64,000 bases of DNA from Clostridium sp. (GTDB lineage Bacteria > Bacillota > Clostridia > Clostridiales > Clostridiaceae), in NCBI GenBank assembly GCA_031292145.1, contig JARLHR010000084.1:1-64000 (forward strand), read 5' to 3'. The translations under genes and the position numbers were made by a program. Under the pieces are notes generated by a model. It was given only the letters and a program-made list of their open reading frames with translations. It was not told where the DNA came from and searched no databases. Positions 24,690 through 33,577 of this stretch are shown piece by piece (position 1 is the first letter of the stretch; every line of letters begins with the position of its first letter).

Positions 24690-27600
24690 ATGGCAAAGAA
24701 AAAATTTATAAAAACCACTTCATGTTTCATAGCAGGTGTGGTAAGTTCAACTTTCATAGTTCCTAACACTACCTTTGTTTTTGCCGATACTACTACCGGA
24801 CAGACAACTTCAGATTCAACCACTCAAACTCAAACACCAATTTCAGCCAAAGAACGAGCATCCGTACATGATCCTTCTGTAGTAAAAGATGAGAAGACTG
24901 GTGAATACTATGTATTTGGTTCACATATTGAAGCTGCAAAATCTTCTGATTTGGAAAATTGGGACAAGTTCACTAACAGCTATACAACTCCAGATAATAC
25001 GATTTTTGGAGATTTAGCAACAAACTTAGCTGGTTCTTTTGCATGGGCTGGCGAAAACGATTCAGACTGTAAAGGCGGCTATGCTGTATGGGCTCCTTCC
25101 GTTATGTACAATTCTGCTTATAAAAACTCTGACGGAACATATGGGGCATATATGATGTATTATTGTACCTCTTCTACTTATAAGCGTTCAGCTATTGGTT
25201 ATGCAGTTTCTCAAAATATTGAAGGACCATATACTTATGTAGACACAATTATGTATTCAGGTTTTACTAATACTGGTAAAGCAACATATGATTCTAATAG
25301 TACTATAAATACTGAAGTTTCTACACTTACATCCGATAGCAGAATACCTACCGACGTTAACTCTAAGTGGTTTAATTCTGATGGAAGCTATAATACAGAT
25401 TATGCACCAAATGCTATTGATCCAGAGTTATTTTGGGATCAAGATGGAAAGCTTTGGATGGATTACGGTTCTTGGTCAGGCGGAATATTTATGCTTCAAA
25501 TTGATCCTGCTACCGGTAAACCAATATATCCGGGAACAGATGCAAATACTAGTGCCTTAAATAATACTGACAGATATTTTGGAAAAAGAGTCGCAGGCGG
25601 GCATACAGATTCGGGTGAAGGTTCTAAAATAGTTTATGATAAAGCTACCGGTTACTATTACTTGTATATGTCTTATGCTGGTTTAGCTGCACAAGGCGGA
25701 TATAATATAAGATTGTTCAGGTCAACTAGCCCAACAGGTCCATTTGTAGATGCAAAAGGTCAAAACGCTGCATTGCCAAGTGCTGTTGATAATACTGCTT
25801 ATGGAATAAAATTAATGGGTAATTATAAATTAAACTGCTTAAGTGTAGGCTACAGATCTGCAGGAGGTAACACTTCATTCATTGACGATGATGGTCAGAT
25901 GTATCTTGTTTATCACCAAAGATTTGACGATGGTACAGAAAATCACCAAGTTAGAGTACACCAAATGTTTATAAACCAAGATGGTTGGCCAGTAGTTGCA
26001 CCTTATGAAAATAATGACGATAAAATTTCCGCAACCGGTTATAGCTCAGACGATATAGTAGGTGATTATCAATTTATTAACCATGGAACTTCAAGCAGCG
26101 CTTCAATGCTAACTACTCAAAATATAAGATTAAATTCAGACGGATCAATAACCGGAGACATAACAGGTACTTGGAGTAAGACTGATGGAACTTATTATAT
26201 GAATGCCATTATTGACGGAGTAACTTATAAAGGTGTCTTCTTCAAACAACAAGATGAATCTAGCTATGTTAATGAAGTAATGACTTTCTCTGCTGTTGGT
26301 TCTAATAATGAAGTTATTTGGGGAAGTAAACTTGAGTTAAGCGACAGCGATGCTCTTACTTATGTAGAGAATATTATAAGCAATGATATACCTACCACCA
26401 CCAAAGCAGCTTTGACATTACCTACTTCCGCAGCATACGGTACAACAATTTCATGGTCTTCAAGCGACGAAGATGTGATAAGCAACGATGGTAAAGTAAA
26501 CAGGCCAATTGGTTCAGATAAAACAGTAACACTTACTGCTACAATATCAACTAAAAGCGGACAAAGTATTACAAAAGAATTTAGTGTTCTTGTTAAAGGA
26601 ATATTGAATTTTACTGAAACTCCACTCTATGAATATAATTTTGATTCATCAAATGGGACAAGTATTATAAATAGCGGAAGTGTCGGCACAACTACTAGTG
26701 CAAGTGCAACTTTAATAGGAAATTCATCTATTGTAGATGATAGTACTATGGGTAAAGTACTTCAGGTAAAAAGCAAAACTGGTGAAATAGATACAAATTA
26801 CTTAGCATTACCAACTAATTCTTTCAGCACAATTTCAAAAAATGGTTTCTCAGTTGGTATGTGGGTAAATGTAGATACTACCGATTCTAATTACTGGCAG
26901 CATAGTGCATTATTCGAGGCAGATAGCAGCAAAGCTTATCCTATGACAAGAATAGGTGCTAACTTAATTGCAAGAATTAATGCTGGAAACGGATCATATT
27001 CAGATACAGATATAGCTTCGTTAAAATCAAATACATGGCAATATCTAACTTATACAGTTGGAACCACAGGTATTGTTGTTTACTTAAATGGTGTTGAAGT
27101 TGGAAGACAAGATAAAGATATTACTGCATCATTAGCAAATAATATACTTGCAAGCATTAATAACGTCAGAGTTGGAAGCGGAAGCATTTGGAATGATAAA
27201 GATTTAGCTTCAGCAAAATTTGATAATGTAGCTCTCTATGACTCTGCATTAACTGATCAAGAAGTAGAAGGTCTTTATACTAGAGAATTATCATCACTCT
27301 CTGAAACATCAGCAATCAACAGCGTTGCAACAACTCCAGCAAGTGTAACTTTGACCCCTGGGGTAACAAAGCAATTATCTGTAAAAGTAGATGCATCAGG
27401 CGGAGCAGCTGAAACAGTAACTTGGTCAAGCAGTGATACAAATGGTAAAGTAACAGTTAATCAAAATGGACTTGTAAGCGTAGCAAAAGATGCAACAATT
27501 GGAGATTATGATATCAAAGCTACTTCTACAGTTGATTCAACTAAATATGGAACAACAACTGTTAACGTAGTTAGTTCATCAGATAATCAAGGCGGCAATA

Positions 27601-28694
27601 GCAATTCAGGAACAACTACATCAGACACATTAGAAATAACAACACAGCCAATTGCTCAAACAGTAACTCAAGGAAATACAGCTAAGTTTAGTGTTGAAGT
27701 GACAGGAACAGCACCTTTTACTTATCAATGGCAAAAAGATAATAAAAATCTAAAAAATAGTGACAATATAAGCGGAGCTAATGGAGCATCACTATCAATA
27801 AACAGCGTAACTGCAAGCGATGAAGGAGATTATAGATGTATTGTATCAGATGAAACTGGAAATACAACAACAAGTAGTGCAGTAAAATTAACATTAAGTT
27901 CAAACTCAAACTCCAGCTCTAACTCAAGTTCAAATTCTAGCTCGAGCTCAAATTCAAGCAGTACCAGTACTGCAACTACCACTACAAGCAATAGCAGTTC
28001 AAACCACGAATCCGCTAGCAAATCTAGTAGTAGTTTATCATCAAGTACATCTACAGATACTGGTACTATTACTGTAGATGCTAATGAAGCATCAGTACAA
28101 AACGCTATAAAAAACTCAGCCGAAAAAACTATTATCATCAACCTTCCAACTGTAACTCAACCTAACTCTACAAACAATGTACCTATATTAACTCAAAATA
28201 TTATTCTAGGTTTAAAAGCCAATTTAGATAAGACTTTAGTTCTAAAAACAAATGATTCTACTATTGAAATTAAAGGTAAAGATGGCCAAATTCAGTTTAC
28301 TCAAAATAACACTCCTCTTTCTGGATTTACTACAATAGGTCAAAGTAAATATTACTTAAATTCTAATGGAATCATGCAAACAGGCTGGGTTCAAACTCCT
28401 GATAGTAATTGGTATTATCTAGACAAAGCAACAGGCGTTATGAAATCAGAGTGGATTCAAGATACAAATGGTATTTGGTATTATCTTAACAAGACATCTG
28501 GCGCTATGAGCACTGGCTGGGTTCAAGATACTTACGGTGCTTGGTATTACCTTGATAGAACATCAGGCGCTATGAAAACAGGCTGGATTCAAGATAACGG
28601 ACAATGGTATTTCCTATATTCTAACGGTTCACTTGCAACCTCAACTACTATTGATGGCTATGCAGTTGATGAAAGTGGTAAATGGATAGGATAA
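24690..28694 (+). CDS. Secreted multidomain GH43 glycoside hydrolase (arabinanase/xylosidase-like)
   Basis: A 1334-residue exported enzyme. Signal peptide 1-32 (KKKF...FVFA). GH43 five-blade propeller from about residue 55 to 450: HDPSVVKDEKTGEYYVFGSH has the catalytic-base aspartate (D61), APNAIDPELFWDQDGKLWMDYGSW the second acid region, and GSKIVYDKATGYYYLYMSYAG follows. Then a small beta domain, an atrophied Ig domain (near 560-630), a LamG-like jelly roll (near 650-870), a BIG2 domain (near 880-960), an Ig domain with YQWQKDNKNL and DEGDYRCIVSDETG (near 975-1065), a Ser-rich linker, and four or five cell-wall-binding repeats (GWVQ...WYYLD, 1205-1334). It probably stays on the cell surface and cuts arabinan- or xylan-type side chains. 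The ribosome site is GGGGA. Confidence 0.9.
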   Translation: MAKKKFIKTTSCFIAGVVSSTFIVPNTTFVFADTTTGQTTSDSTTQTQTPISAKERASVHDPSVVKDEKTGEYYVFGSHIEAAKSSDLENWDKFTNSYTTPDNTIFGDLATNLAGSFAWAGENDSDCKGGYAVWAPSVMYNSAYKNSDGTYGAYMMYYCTSSTYKRSAIGYAVSQNIEGPYTYVDTIMYSGFTNTGKATYDSNSTINTEVSTLTSDSRIPTDVNSKWFNSDGSYNTDYAPNAIDPELFWDQDGKLWMDYGSWSGGIFMLQIDPATGKPIYPGTDANTSALNNTDRYFGKRVAGGHTDSGEGSKIVYDKATGYYYLYMSYAGLAAQGGYNIRLFRSTSPTGPFVDAKGQNAALPSAVDNTAYGIKLMGNYKLNCLSVGYRSAGGNTSFIDDDGQMYLVYHQRFDDGTENHQVRVHQMFINQDGWPVVAPYENNDDKISATGYSSDDIVGDYQFINHGTSSSASMLTTQNIRLNSDGSITGDITGTWSKTDGTYYMNAIIDGVTYKGVFFKQQDESSYVNEVMTFSAVGSNNEVIWGSKLELSDSDALTYVENIISNDIPTTTKAALTLPTSAAYGTTISWSSSDEDVISNDGKVNRPIGSDKTVTLTATISTKSGQSITKEFSVLVKGILNFTETPLYEYNFDSSNGTSIINSGSVGTTTSASATLIGNSSIVDDSTMGKVLQVKSKTGEIDTNYLALPTNSFSTISKNGFSVGMWVNVDTTDSNYWQHSALFEADSSKAYPMTRIGANLIARINAGNGSYSDTDIASLKSNTWQYLTYTVGTTGIVVYLNGVEVGRQDKDITASLANNILASINNVRVGSGSIWNDKDLASAKFDNVALYDSALTDQEVEGLYTRELSSLSETSAINSVATTPASVTLTPGVTKQLSVKVDASGGAAETVTWSSSDTNGKVTVNQNGLVSVAKDATIGDYDIKATSTVDSTKYGTTTVNVVSSSDNQGGNSNSGTTTSDTLEITTQPIAQTVTQGNTAKFSVEVTGTAPFTYQWQKDNKNLKNSDNISGANGASLSINSVTASDEGDYRCIVSDETGNTTTSSAVKLTLSSNSNSSSNSSSNSSSSSNSSSTSTATTTTSNSSSNHESASKSSSSLSSSTSTDTGTITVDANEASVQNAIKNSAEKTIIINLPTVTQPNSTNNVPILTQNIILGLKANLDKTLVLKTNDSTIEIKGKDGQIQFTQNNTPLSGFTTIGQSKYYLNSNGIMQTGWVQTPDSNWYYLDKATGVMKSEWIQDTNGIWYYLNKTSGAMSTGWVQDTYGAWYYLDRTSGAMKTGWIQDNGQWYFLYSNGSLATSTTIDGYAVDESGKWIG

Positions 28695-28860
28695 GTTAAG
28701 AGTTAATGTTCAATTGTCAATTTTCAATGCTCAATTGTCAATTAAGGTTGAAAGCCATAGACTTTCTTTTATTTTTTCAGAAAAGCCTATGGCTTTTCAT
28801 CCTTCATTGAAAATTGAGTATTGATCATTGAGTATTGACATTGTTAATTATTTCAAATTC
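28695..28860. repeat. Inverted-repeat spacer after the GH43 gene
   Basis: Left arm with GTTAAGAGTTAATG and CAATTGTCAATT-type units, a central pair of GAAAGCCATAGAC / AAGCCTATGGC palindromes, and a right arm ATTGAAAATTGAGTATTGATC. It starts at the stop codon and has the same plan as the heptamer spacers at 34435, 42000 and 60800. It may also end the GH43 transcript. Confidence 0.65.
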
Positions 28861-28876
28861 TACCAATTCCAATACA

Positions 28877-28991
28877 TCAAGAAAACACTTCACAGTTATC
28901 AATTACATCAACAGTATATATAATATCAAGTTCTTCTAATTCATTTCTTAATAAATTTAATCGAGTGCTAGTCATATTATCTGCTACTACT
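28877..28991 (-). pseudogene. Nucleotidyltransferase (MNT-like) remnant
   Basis: A 38-residue open stretch ending in TGA reads DIIVVADNMTSTRLNLLRNE then LEELDIIYTVDVIDNCEVFS. The pattern L..ELEE..I.Y.VDV.D is the second half of MNT-type minimal nucleotidyltransferases, partners of HEPN toxins. The GS-x10-D-x-D catalytic part is gone. It sits directly behind a terminator-promoter module of the kind found before the Rpn/Uma2 genes. Confidence 0.45.
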
Positions 28992-29020
28992 ATTATATCC
29001 TATAATATTTTTGGTTAAAA
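28992..29020 (-). promoter_or_regulatory. Orphan promoter fused to a terminator (before the nucleotidyltransferase remnant)
   Basis: TATAAT (28992-28997), 17 bases, TTTTAA (29015-29020), continuing the T-run of the tail remnant at 29016-29060. Same module as at 3462, 4473, 5667, 7107, 37356 and 52219. Confidence 0.62.
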
Positions 29021-29060
29021 CAAAAAATTGCACTAAATAATCTTTAGTGCAATGCATGTA
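29016..29060 (-). repeat. 3' tail element, copy 8 (terminator end only)
   Basis: Only the last part is kept: GTACATGCATTGCACTAAAG, with the terminator stem TTGCACTAAA/TTTAGTGCAA (29028-29052) and TTTTTTG. The front part with TAGCAAG is lost; the Rpn remnant runs straight into it. Confidence 0.75.
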
Positions 29061-29190
29061 CTTTGCATTTCTTCTCTACCCTCTTTTATACCTTCTTCTC
29101 TTCCTTCTTTTTTAGCTTTGTCCCTCCATTCATCAAGTATAAAAGCATTTCTTGCAACCATAAGTTCAACCTGATTTCTAAAACTATGTC
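29054..29190 (-). pseudogene. Rpn family nuclease, C-terminal remnant
   Basis: A short frame reads RNQVELMVARNAFILDEWRD then KAKKEGREEGIKEGREEMQ. The charged KEGREEG run is the typical C-terminal part of Rpn/YhgA-like proteins. The N-terminal nuclease is absent, and the end is cut by the tail repeat. Confidence 0.6.
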
Positions 29191-29247
29191 AAATTGACTT
29201 TTGCATAGTTTTTCATTCTATTAACTAAATAGAATGGTAGTATCACA

Positions 29248-29438
29248 GGATTCAACTACTAGGATTAAGACAACCATCTTAAAATCTCACTTTACATTAA
29301 AGTAATGCCTTTGTTATTCTATATCTTAACAAAGTACTGCAAAATTATGGGTGTTACCCATTCCTCAAATATATTATTCCACCAAAGCCTTTCCTTCTAG
29401 GTGTACTTTGACAGTCATTATATCTTAAAGATTAATTT
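29248..29438 (-). ncRNA. Candidate omega-RNA region of a TnpB transposon
   Basis: Follows the TnpB-related stop codon. In gene direction it has small stems (GGGTAACACCC, CTTTGTTAAG...AACAAAG, AAGATGGTTGTCTT) and ends GTAGTTGAATCC at 29248. TnpB guide RNAs lie at this position and end at the element border with the guide read from flanking DNA; the TTGAATCC end resembles those borders. Assigned by position and shape only. Confidence 0.35.
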
Positions 29439-29906
29439 TTATGCTATTCCTAATATTTGTTTCCTATTAACTATCCAATAATCAGGATTTTCACCTGCCT
29501 TTCTCTTTATAATTTTATTTATATAACTCCATTTACTCCATTCATTCTTTTGATTAAATAACTTAAGGTTATCTACGAATTTGCTTTTTAGTATTTTAGG
29601 TATTTTTTCTTTGAATTTATAACTTCTTCTGGCAATTACCATAGCAGCACCATTATGGATTTCCATCCCATGTTGATGACAATATTTATATAATCCTATT
29701 TTGCTTGTATATTGAGGTTTTACTTTAACTAACTCTATGCCTTCTTTATAACAAGAGGCTTCAAGCATGGTCAGTAGCCTTGAGTATATAAATCCATGCT
29801 TTATTCTTGCAAATTTACTTTGGACATCTTTATAATTTTTAAATTTTAGATCCTCTGTAACACCTAAAATTTTCCCTGCTTCTGATACACTTATCATCAT
29901 ATCCAT
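29439..29906 (-). pseudogene. IS607/IS605-type TnpB-related protein, internal-deletion derivative
   Basis: A 155-residue frame with its own ribosome site (GAGGTG, seven bases before ATG). Residues 20-115 are the C-terminal RuvC half of TnpB: TEDLKFKNYK has the conserved glutamate region, then FARIKHGFIYSRLLTMLEAS, KPQYTSKIGLYKYCHQHG and HNGAAMVIARRS. The first 17 residues (MISVSEAGKILGVT) look like the MerR-type helix-turn-helix start of an IS607 TnpA serine recombinase. The simplest reading is a deletion that joined the start of tnpA to the end of tnpB. RuvC-I and most of the DNA-binding part are missing, so it should not cut DNA. Confidence 0.65.
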
Positions 29907-30024
29907 ATAGATTCACCTCATAAAATAAGTGTATCCCAAACATGTTCTTTTATCCTGTTAAATCATATTTTGTCATACTTTTTAACAACTGTTACTACCT
30001 CCCATTTATCAGCTTCTAATATCT

Positions 30025-30330
30025 TTATAGCTTTATAGCTGATTCTGCTAGCGAATCAACTACTGTGTTTTTAATCCAGTTTTTAATTGCTTTTATTTCT
30101 ACATCACTAAGTGAATTAAAATATAAAGCTATAACTTTAATTCTTTCTAAAAACTCTGCTGCATCCATCTTTTGATCTAGTAAAAATATTGCTGATGTGA
30201 CGTTCTTAATATCTATAAGTTTATTTTTCTCAAGTTTTTCGTCATTACTTATATCAAATACATCGTATGTAAAATTCAATATATTATTACTAAAAAGTTC
30301 TTCATTATTATAATTTATTATTCATGCTAA
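30025..30330 (-). pseudogene. Rpn family nuclease, middle fragment
   Basis: Reads NNEELFSNNILNFTYDVFDI, then SAIFLLDQKMDAAEFLERIK and IKNWIKNTVVDSLAE. This matches the middle of the intact Rpn at 4678 (YELFEDNILNFDYMLFDI, AVFLLDQEMDEDELIRRLRK, KQWLKKIVKPRLTEE). Neither the nuclease core nor the charged C-terminus is left. Bases 29907-30024 hold no gene. Confidence 0.75.
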
Positions 30331-30379
30331 TTCAACTCTTTGCGTGATAAGTCAGTACCAAAAGTATTACATAAACAAA

Positions 30380-30413
30380 CTGACACAAGTTTAAATTAAT
30401 AATCTTGTGTCAG
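30380..30413 (-). terminator. Intrinsic terminator of the ABC importer operon
   Basis: Stem CTGACACAAG / CTTGTGTCAG (30380-30389 with 30404-30413), then TTTGTTTATG in the minus direction, about 100 bases after the ATPase gene stop. Confidence 0.85.
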
Positions 30414-30510
30414 TATTATAAATAAATTTAAATAAATAGATACATCAGAAACCGAAACACAACATGTTACTCATTTCGGCAAGCTATTGCTTAAGTTTAA
30501 TTCTTGTGTC

Positions 30511-31305
30511 TTAACCGAATAAAGTCCTGTCACTTAATGCTTCTGCTCCATTGGCCTTTTCAAAAAGTCCAAGAAGCTTATTAGTATCTAATCCTGCTTT
30601 TTCTTCATCTCTTGCATCATAAAGAATTTTACCCCTATGCATCATAAAGAGCCTGTTTCCATTTTCAAGAGCATGCTTAAGATTATGGGTAACCATTAGT
30701 GTTGTTATTCCACTATCTTTAACAATATTTCTTGTTATATTCATTATTTTTTCCGAAGTTTTAGGGTCTAAGGCTGCTGTATGCTCATCTAGTAATAATA
30801 ATTTAGGCTTTGACATTACTGACATAAGCAAGGTTAACGCTTGTCTTTGTCCACCCGATAAGAGTAACACTTTATTATAAAGCTTGTCTTCTAAACCTAG
30901 ATTAAGCTCTCTTACCATTTCTTTGTAATATTCTATTCTCTTTTTATTTATTCCAAAACCTAGCCCAAAAGTTTTTCCTTTATTGTCTGCCAGAGCAATA
31001 TTTTCAAGTATAGTCATGTTTGGCGAAACACCTTTAGATGGATCTTGAAATACTCTTCCGATGGACTTTGATCTTGTGTACTCAGGTTTATTAATTACCT
31101 CATTTCCATCTAATAATATTGATCCAGAATCTGCTTCCAGTGTTCCTGATATCATGTTTAATAAAGTTGATTTACCTGCTCCATTTGATCCAATAATACT
31201 TATAAAGTCCCCTTGTCTAACTTCTAAAGATAAGTTATCAAAAACTCTGTTTTCATTTATAGTATTTGGATTAAACACTTTGGACAGTTGTTTCACTTTT
31301 AACAT
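30511..31305 (-). CDS. ABC transporter ATP-binding protein (TrpZ-like)
   Basis: About 264 residues. LSLEVRQGDFISIIGSNGAG then KST is Walker A, LLSGGQRQALTLL the ABC signature, KLLLLDEHTAALDP Walker B with catalytic glutamate, and MVTHNLKHAL the H-loop. The ATG at 31305 is chosen for its AAGGTGG ribosome site; the frame is open 24 residues further upstream inside the permease gene. It overlaps the permease gene by 35 bases. With the permease and lipoprotein it forms an importer of the ABC_sub_bind class, whose best-known members (TrpXYZ) take up tryptophan; the substrate here is not proven. Confidence 0.88.
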   Translation of the reverse strand: MLKVKQLSKVFNPNTINENRVFDNLSLEVRQGDFISIIGSNGAGKSTLLNMISGTLEADSGSILLDGNEVINKPEYTRSKSIGRVFQDPSKGVSPNMTILENIALADNKGKTFGLGFGINKKRIEYYKEMVRELNLGLEDKLYNKVLLLSGGQRQALTLLMSVMSKPKLLLLDEHTAALDPKTSEKIMNITRNIVKDSGITTLMVTHNLKHALENGNRLFMMHRGKILYDARDEEKAGLDTNKLLGLFEKANGAEALSDRTLFG

Positions 31306-32173
31306 TTTGTGCACCACCTTCCACAATAGTCTTTTTCTTTTTAAATTTAAAAATTCCATTATTAGAACATAGTGCAATAACTACTATAATAGCTGTCATT
31401 AACTTTAAATCATTTGGACTTAAGCCAAACTTTAATACAAGGGCAATTACACCTTTATATATAATTGCTCCAAATATTGATAATGTAGTTGCTTTTATAA
31501 AAGTTATTTTTTCAAATAGTGAGCTTCCGATAATTACAGCTGCAAGCCCCATTACAACAGTACCAGTACCCATTCCAACATCACTAAAACCTTGATATTG
31601 AGCTGTTAATGCTCCTGCAACTGCTGCAAGTCCATTACTTATAACAAGCCCTAGTATTTTAACCATATCTTTATTTACGCCAAGAGAAGATACTACTTGT
31701 TCATTATCTCCTACTGCTATTAATAAAAATCCTGATTTAGTTTTCATGTATAGGTCAAATAAAATTTTCACTACAATAAGTATAGCTATAATAATTGCCA
31801 TAGCTGGTATTCCTAACTTGAATACATGGTTAACATTGAATAAAGGAATATTTGCTTTTCCCATTATTCTTAAGTTAATTGAATACAACCCTATCATCAT
31901 AAGTATTCCAGCCATTAAATTGTCGATTTTAAACTTAACGTGTAATAATCCTGTTATTGCTCCTGCTATTCCGCCTCCAACAGCAGCTACAACAAGAGTA
32001 ATCCAAGGATTTACGCCTTGAACCAAGAGGGCTGCTGAAATAGCAGCTCCCATTGGAAAAGTACCATCAACAGACATATCTGGGAAATCTAATATTTTAT
32101 ATGTGATATAAACTGCAATTGCAACAAGCGAGAATAACAGTCCTTGTTCTAAAATATTAATTAAAACATCCAC
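31271..32173 (-). CDS. ABC transporter permease (TrpY-like)
   Basis: A 300-residue inner-membrane protein with about eight helices, of the branched-chain amino acid permease superfamily (BPD_transp_2). The start EQGLLFSLVAIAVYITYKIL then DFPDMSVDGTFPMGAAISAA is typical of permeases paired with ABC_sub_bind lipoproteins. The start codon is GTG at 32173 and shares one base with the stop of the lipoprotein gene, so translation is coupled. The C-terminal 11 residues overlap the ATPase gene. Confidence 0.88.
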   Translation of the reverse strand: MDVLINILEQGLLFSLVAIAVYITYKILDFPDMSVDGTFPMGAAISAALLVQGVNPWITLVVAAVGGGIAGAITGLLHVKFKIDNLMAGILMMIGLYSINLRIMGKANIPLFNVNHVFKLGIPAMAIIIAILIVVKILFDLYMKTKSGFLLIAVGDNEQVVSSLGVNKDMVKILGLVISNGLAAVAGALTAQYQGFSDVGMGTGTVVMGLAAVIIGSSLFEKITFIKATTLSIFGAIIYKGVIALVLKFGLSPNDLKLMTAIIVVIALCSNNGIFKFKKKKTIVEGGAQNVKSETTVQSV

Positions 32174-33189
32174 TATTCAGCGCCCCCAGTTACCTTTTTA
32201 GCGTTATCTTCTATATCCTTTGGAATTGTTATATTTAACTTTTTAGCAACATCTGTATTTATAGTATATGACATTTCACTTAATGTAGTTATTTCAACAT
32301 CTGAAGGTTTCTTTCCATTTAGTACATCAGCTGCCTTTTCTCCTGCTTCTTTTCCTAATTTATAGTAATCTATACCAATTGATGCAAGTCCACCTTTAGT
32401 CACTACTGCTTCTTCTGCACCTATTATAGGAACTTTCTTATCTAAACAAAGTTTACCTACTAAAGAATAACCTGAAGCTACTGTATTATCTGTTGGTGTA
32501 TATAATACATCTATATCACCTAATGCATTTGTTAAATTTTGGTCTATTTCATTTACATTAGTAACTCCAACTTCTTTTACTTTTAATCCTTCTTTTTCTG
32601 CTGCTGCCTTAAGTTCATCAACTTGAATAACAGAGTTTGTTTCTGATGTATTATAAATTACTCCTACAGTCTTTGCATTTGGAATTAACTTTTTGAGCAA
32701 TTCTATTTGCTTGTCCACTGGAACCTTATCTGATGTACCAGTAACATTTGTACCTGAACTCTTCCAATCCTTTGCAACTTCAGCTTTAACTGGATCTGTT
32801 ACTGCTGTAAATACTATTGGTATATCCTTAGTTGCATTGTATGCTGCTTGCACTGCTGGCGTAGCAATTGCAAAAATCAAATCCTTTTTTGAATCTGCAA
32901 ATTGTTTAGCTATAGTTTGTGCGTTTGCTTGATCGCCTTGAGCATTTTGCTGCTCAATCTTGATATTCTTTCCATCTTCAAAACCTTTTTCTTTCAATCC
33001 ATCAACAAAACCTTTATTAGCTGCATCTAACGCATCATGTTGAACTAATTGCAAAATACCAATATTCTTTACCTGTGTTGAAGCCGCACTACCTTTACTA
33101 GAGTCTGCACCACTATTTCCACAGCCTCCAAGGATTCCCCCAACTAAAACCATACACACTAACAAAGCCAATTTTCTTTTTCCTACCAT
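32173..33189 (-). CDS. ABC transporter substrate-binding lipoprotein (ABC_sub_bind, TrpX-like)
   Basis: A 338-residue lipoprotein. Residues 1-23 are a signal peptide ending in the lipobox LGGC, so cysteine 23 is lipid-anchored; GNSGADSSKGSAAS is a linker. The binding domain has KNIGILQLVQHDALDAANKG, VFTAVTDPVKAEV, KTVGVIYNTSETNS and DVLYTPTDNTVASG, the recognisable motifs of PF04392. ATG with AGGAGG upstream. It is the first gene of the three-gene importer and follows the promoter at 33339-33367. Confidence 0.9.
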   Translation of the reverse strand: MVGKRKLALLVCMVLVGGILGGCGNSGADSSKGSAASTQVKNIGILQLVQHDALDAANKGFVDGLKEKGFEDGKNIKIEQQNAQGDQANAQTIAKQFADSKKDLIFAIATPAVQAAYNATKDIPIVFTAVTDPVKAEVAKDWKSSGTNVTGTSDKVPVDKQIELLKKLIPNAKTVGVIYNTSETNSVIQVDELKAAAEKEGLKVKEVGVTNVNEIDQNLTNALGDIDVLYTPTDNTVASGYSLVGKLCLDKKVPIIGAEEAVVTKGGLASIGIDYYKLGKEAGEKAADVLNGKKPSDVEITTLSEMSYTINTDVAKKLNITIPKDIEDNAKKVTGGAE

Positions 33190-33338
33190 AATTCTATCCT
33201 CCTAAATATTCTTTACTATCAATTTCCTACTATACTACTATGCTTTACCTTACCCCAATAAACAATATTATAAATATATGATTATATTTATGCTAAATAT
33301 TCAACAAAATTGATAATAAATTGTAAATCTTTTAAGTA

Positions 33339-33367
33339 ATAATATCATAATTTGATATAGTTGTAAA
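33339..33367 (-). promoter_or_regulatory. Sigma-A promoter of the ABC importer operon
   Basis: TATTAT (33339-33344), 17 bases, TTTACA (33362-33367). The leader of about 140 bases shows no T-box, attenuator or other riboswitch by eye. Confidence 0.65.
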
Positions 33368-33423
33368 GCTGACCTATTCTTTACTTATAATACTTTTTTA
33401 ATTTTTTACTACAAAAATTATAC

Positions 33424-33577
33424 ACCTATAAAAAAGTGCGTAGCACAATTAAGATCTTTTACCTATAAAAAAAAGTGCGTTAGCACAATTTGAATCTTTT
33501 CACCTATAAAAAAAAGTGCGTTAGCACAATTAAAATCTTTTTACCTATAAAAAAAAGAGTACCTATTTTAGATACTC
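33424..33577 (-). terminator. Array of tandem terminators (one plus three repeats)
   Basis: After the coiled-coil gene, a terminator AAGAGTATC...GGTACTCTT with eight T is followed by three tandem copies of a 37-41-base unit, each holding GTGCTAACGCAC (last copy GTGCTACGCAC) and a run of six to eight T, then ATAGGT. Unit starts on the plus strand are at 33424, 33461, 33502 and 33543. Confidence 0.85.

Noticed and set aside
27830-28141. Long open frame antisense to the Ser-rich linker of the GH43 gene
   Set aside because: It is the reverse reading of serine/threonine codons, gives a low-complexity Leu/Val/Glu protein and has no ribosome site.
33190-33330. T-box or other riboswitch before the ABC importer
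   Set aside because: No AGGGTGGNACCGCG-type motif or terminator/antiterminator pair was found; only a promoter and a plain leader.
33424-33577. 41-base tandem repeats as a CRISPR array
   Set aside because: Units abut directly without variable spacers, and each has a terminator hairpin with a T-run.
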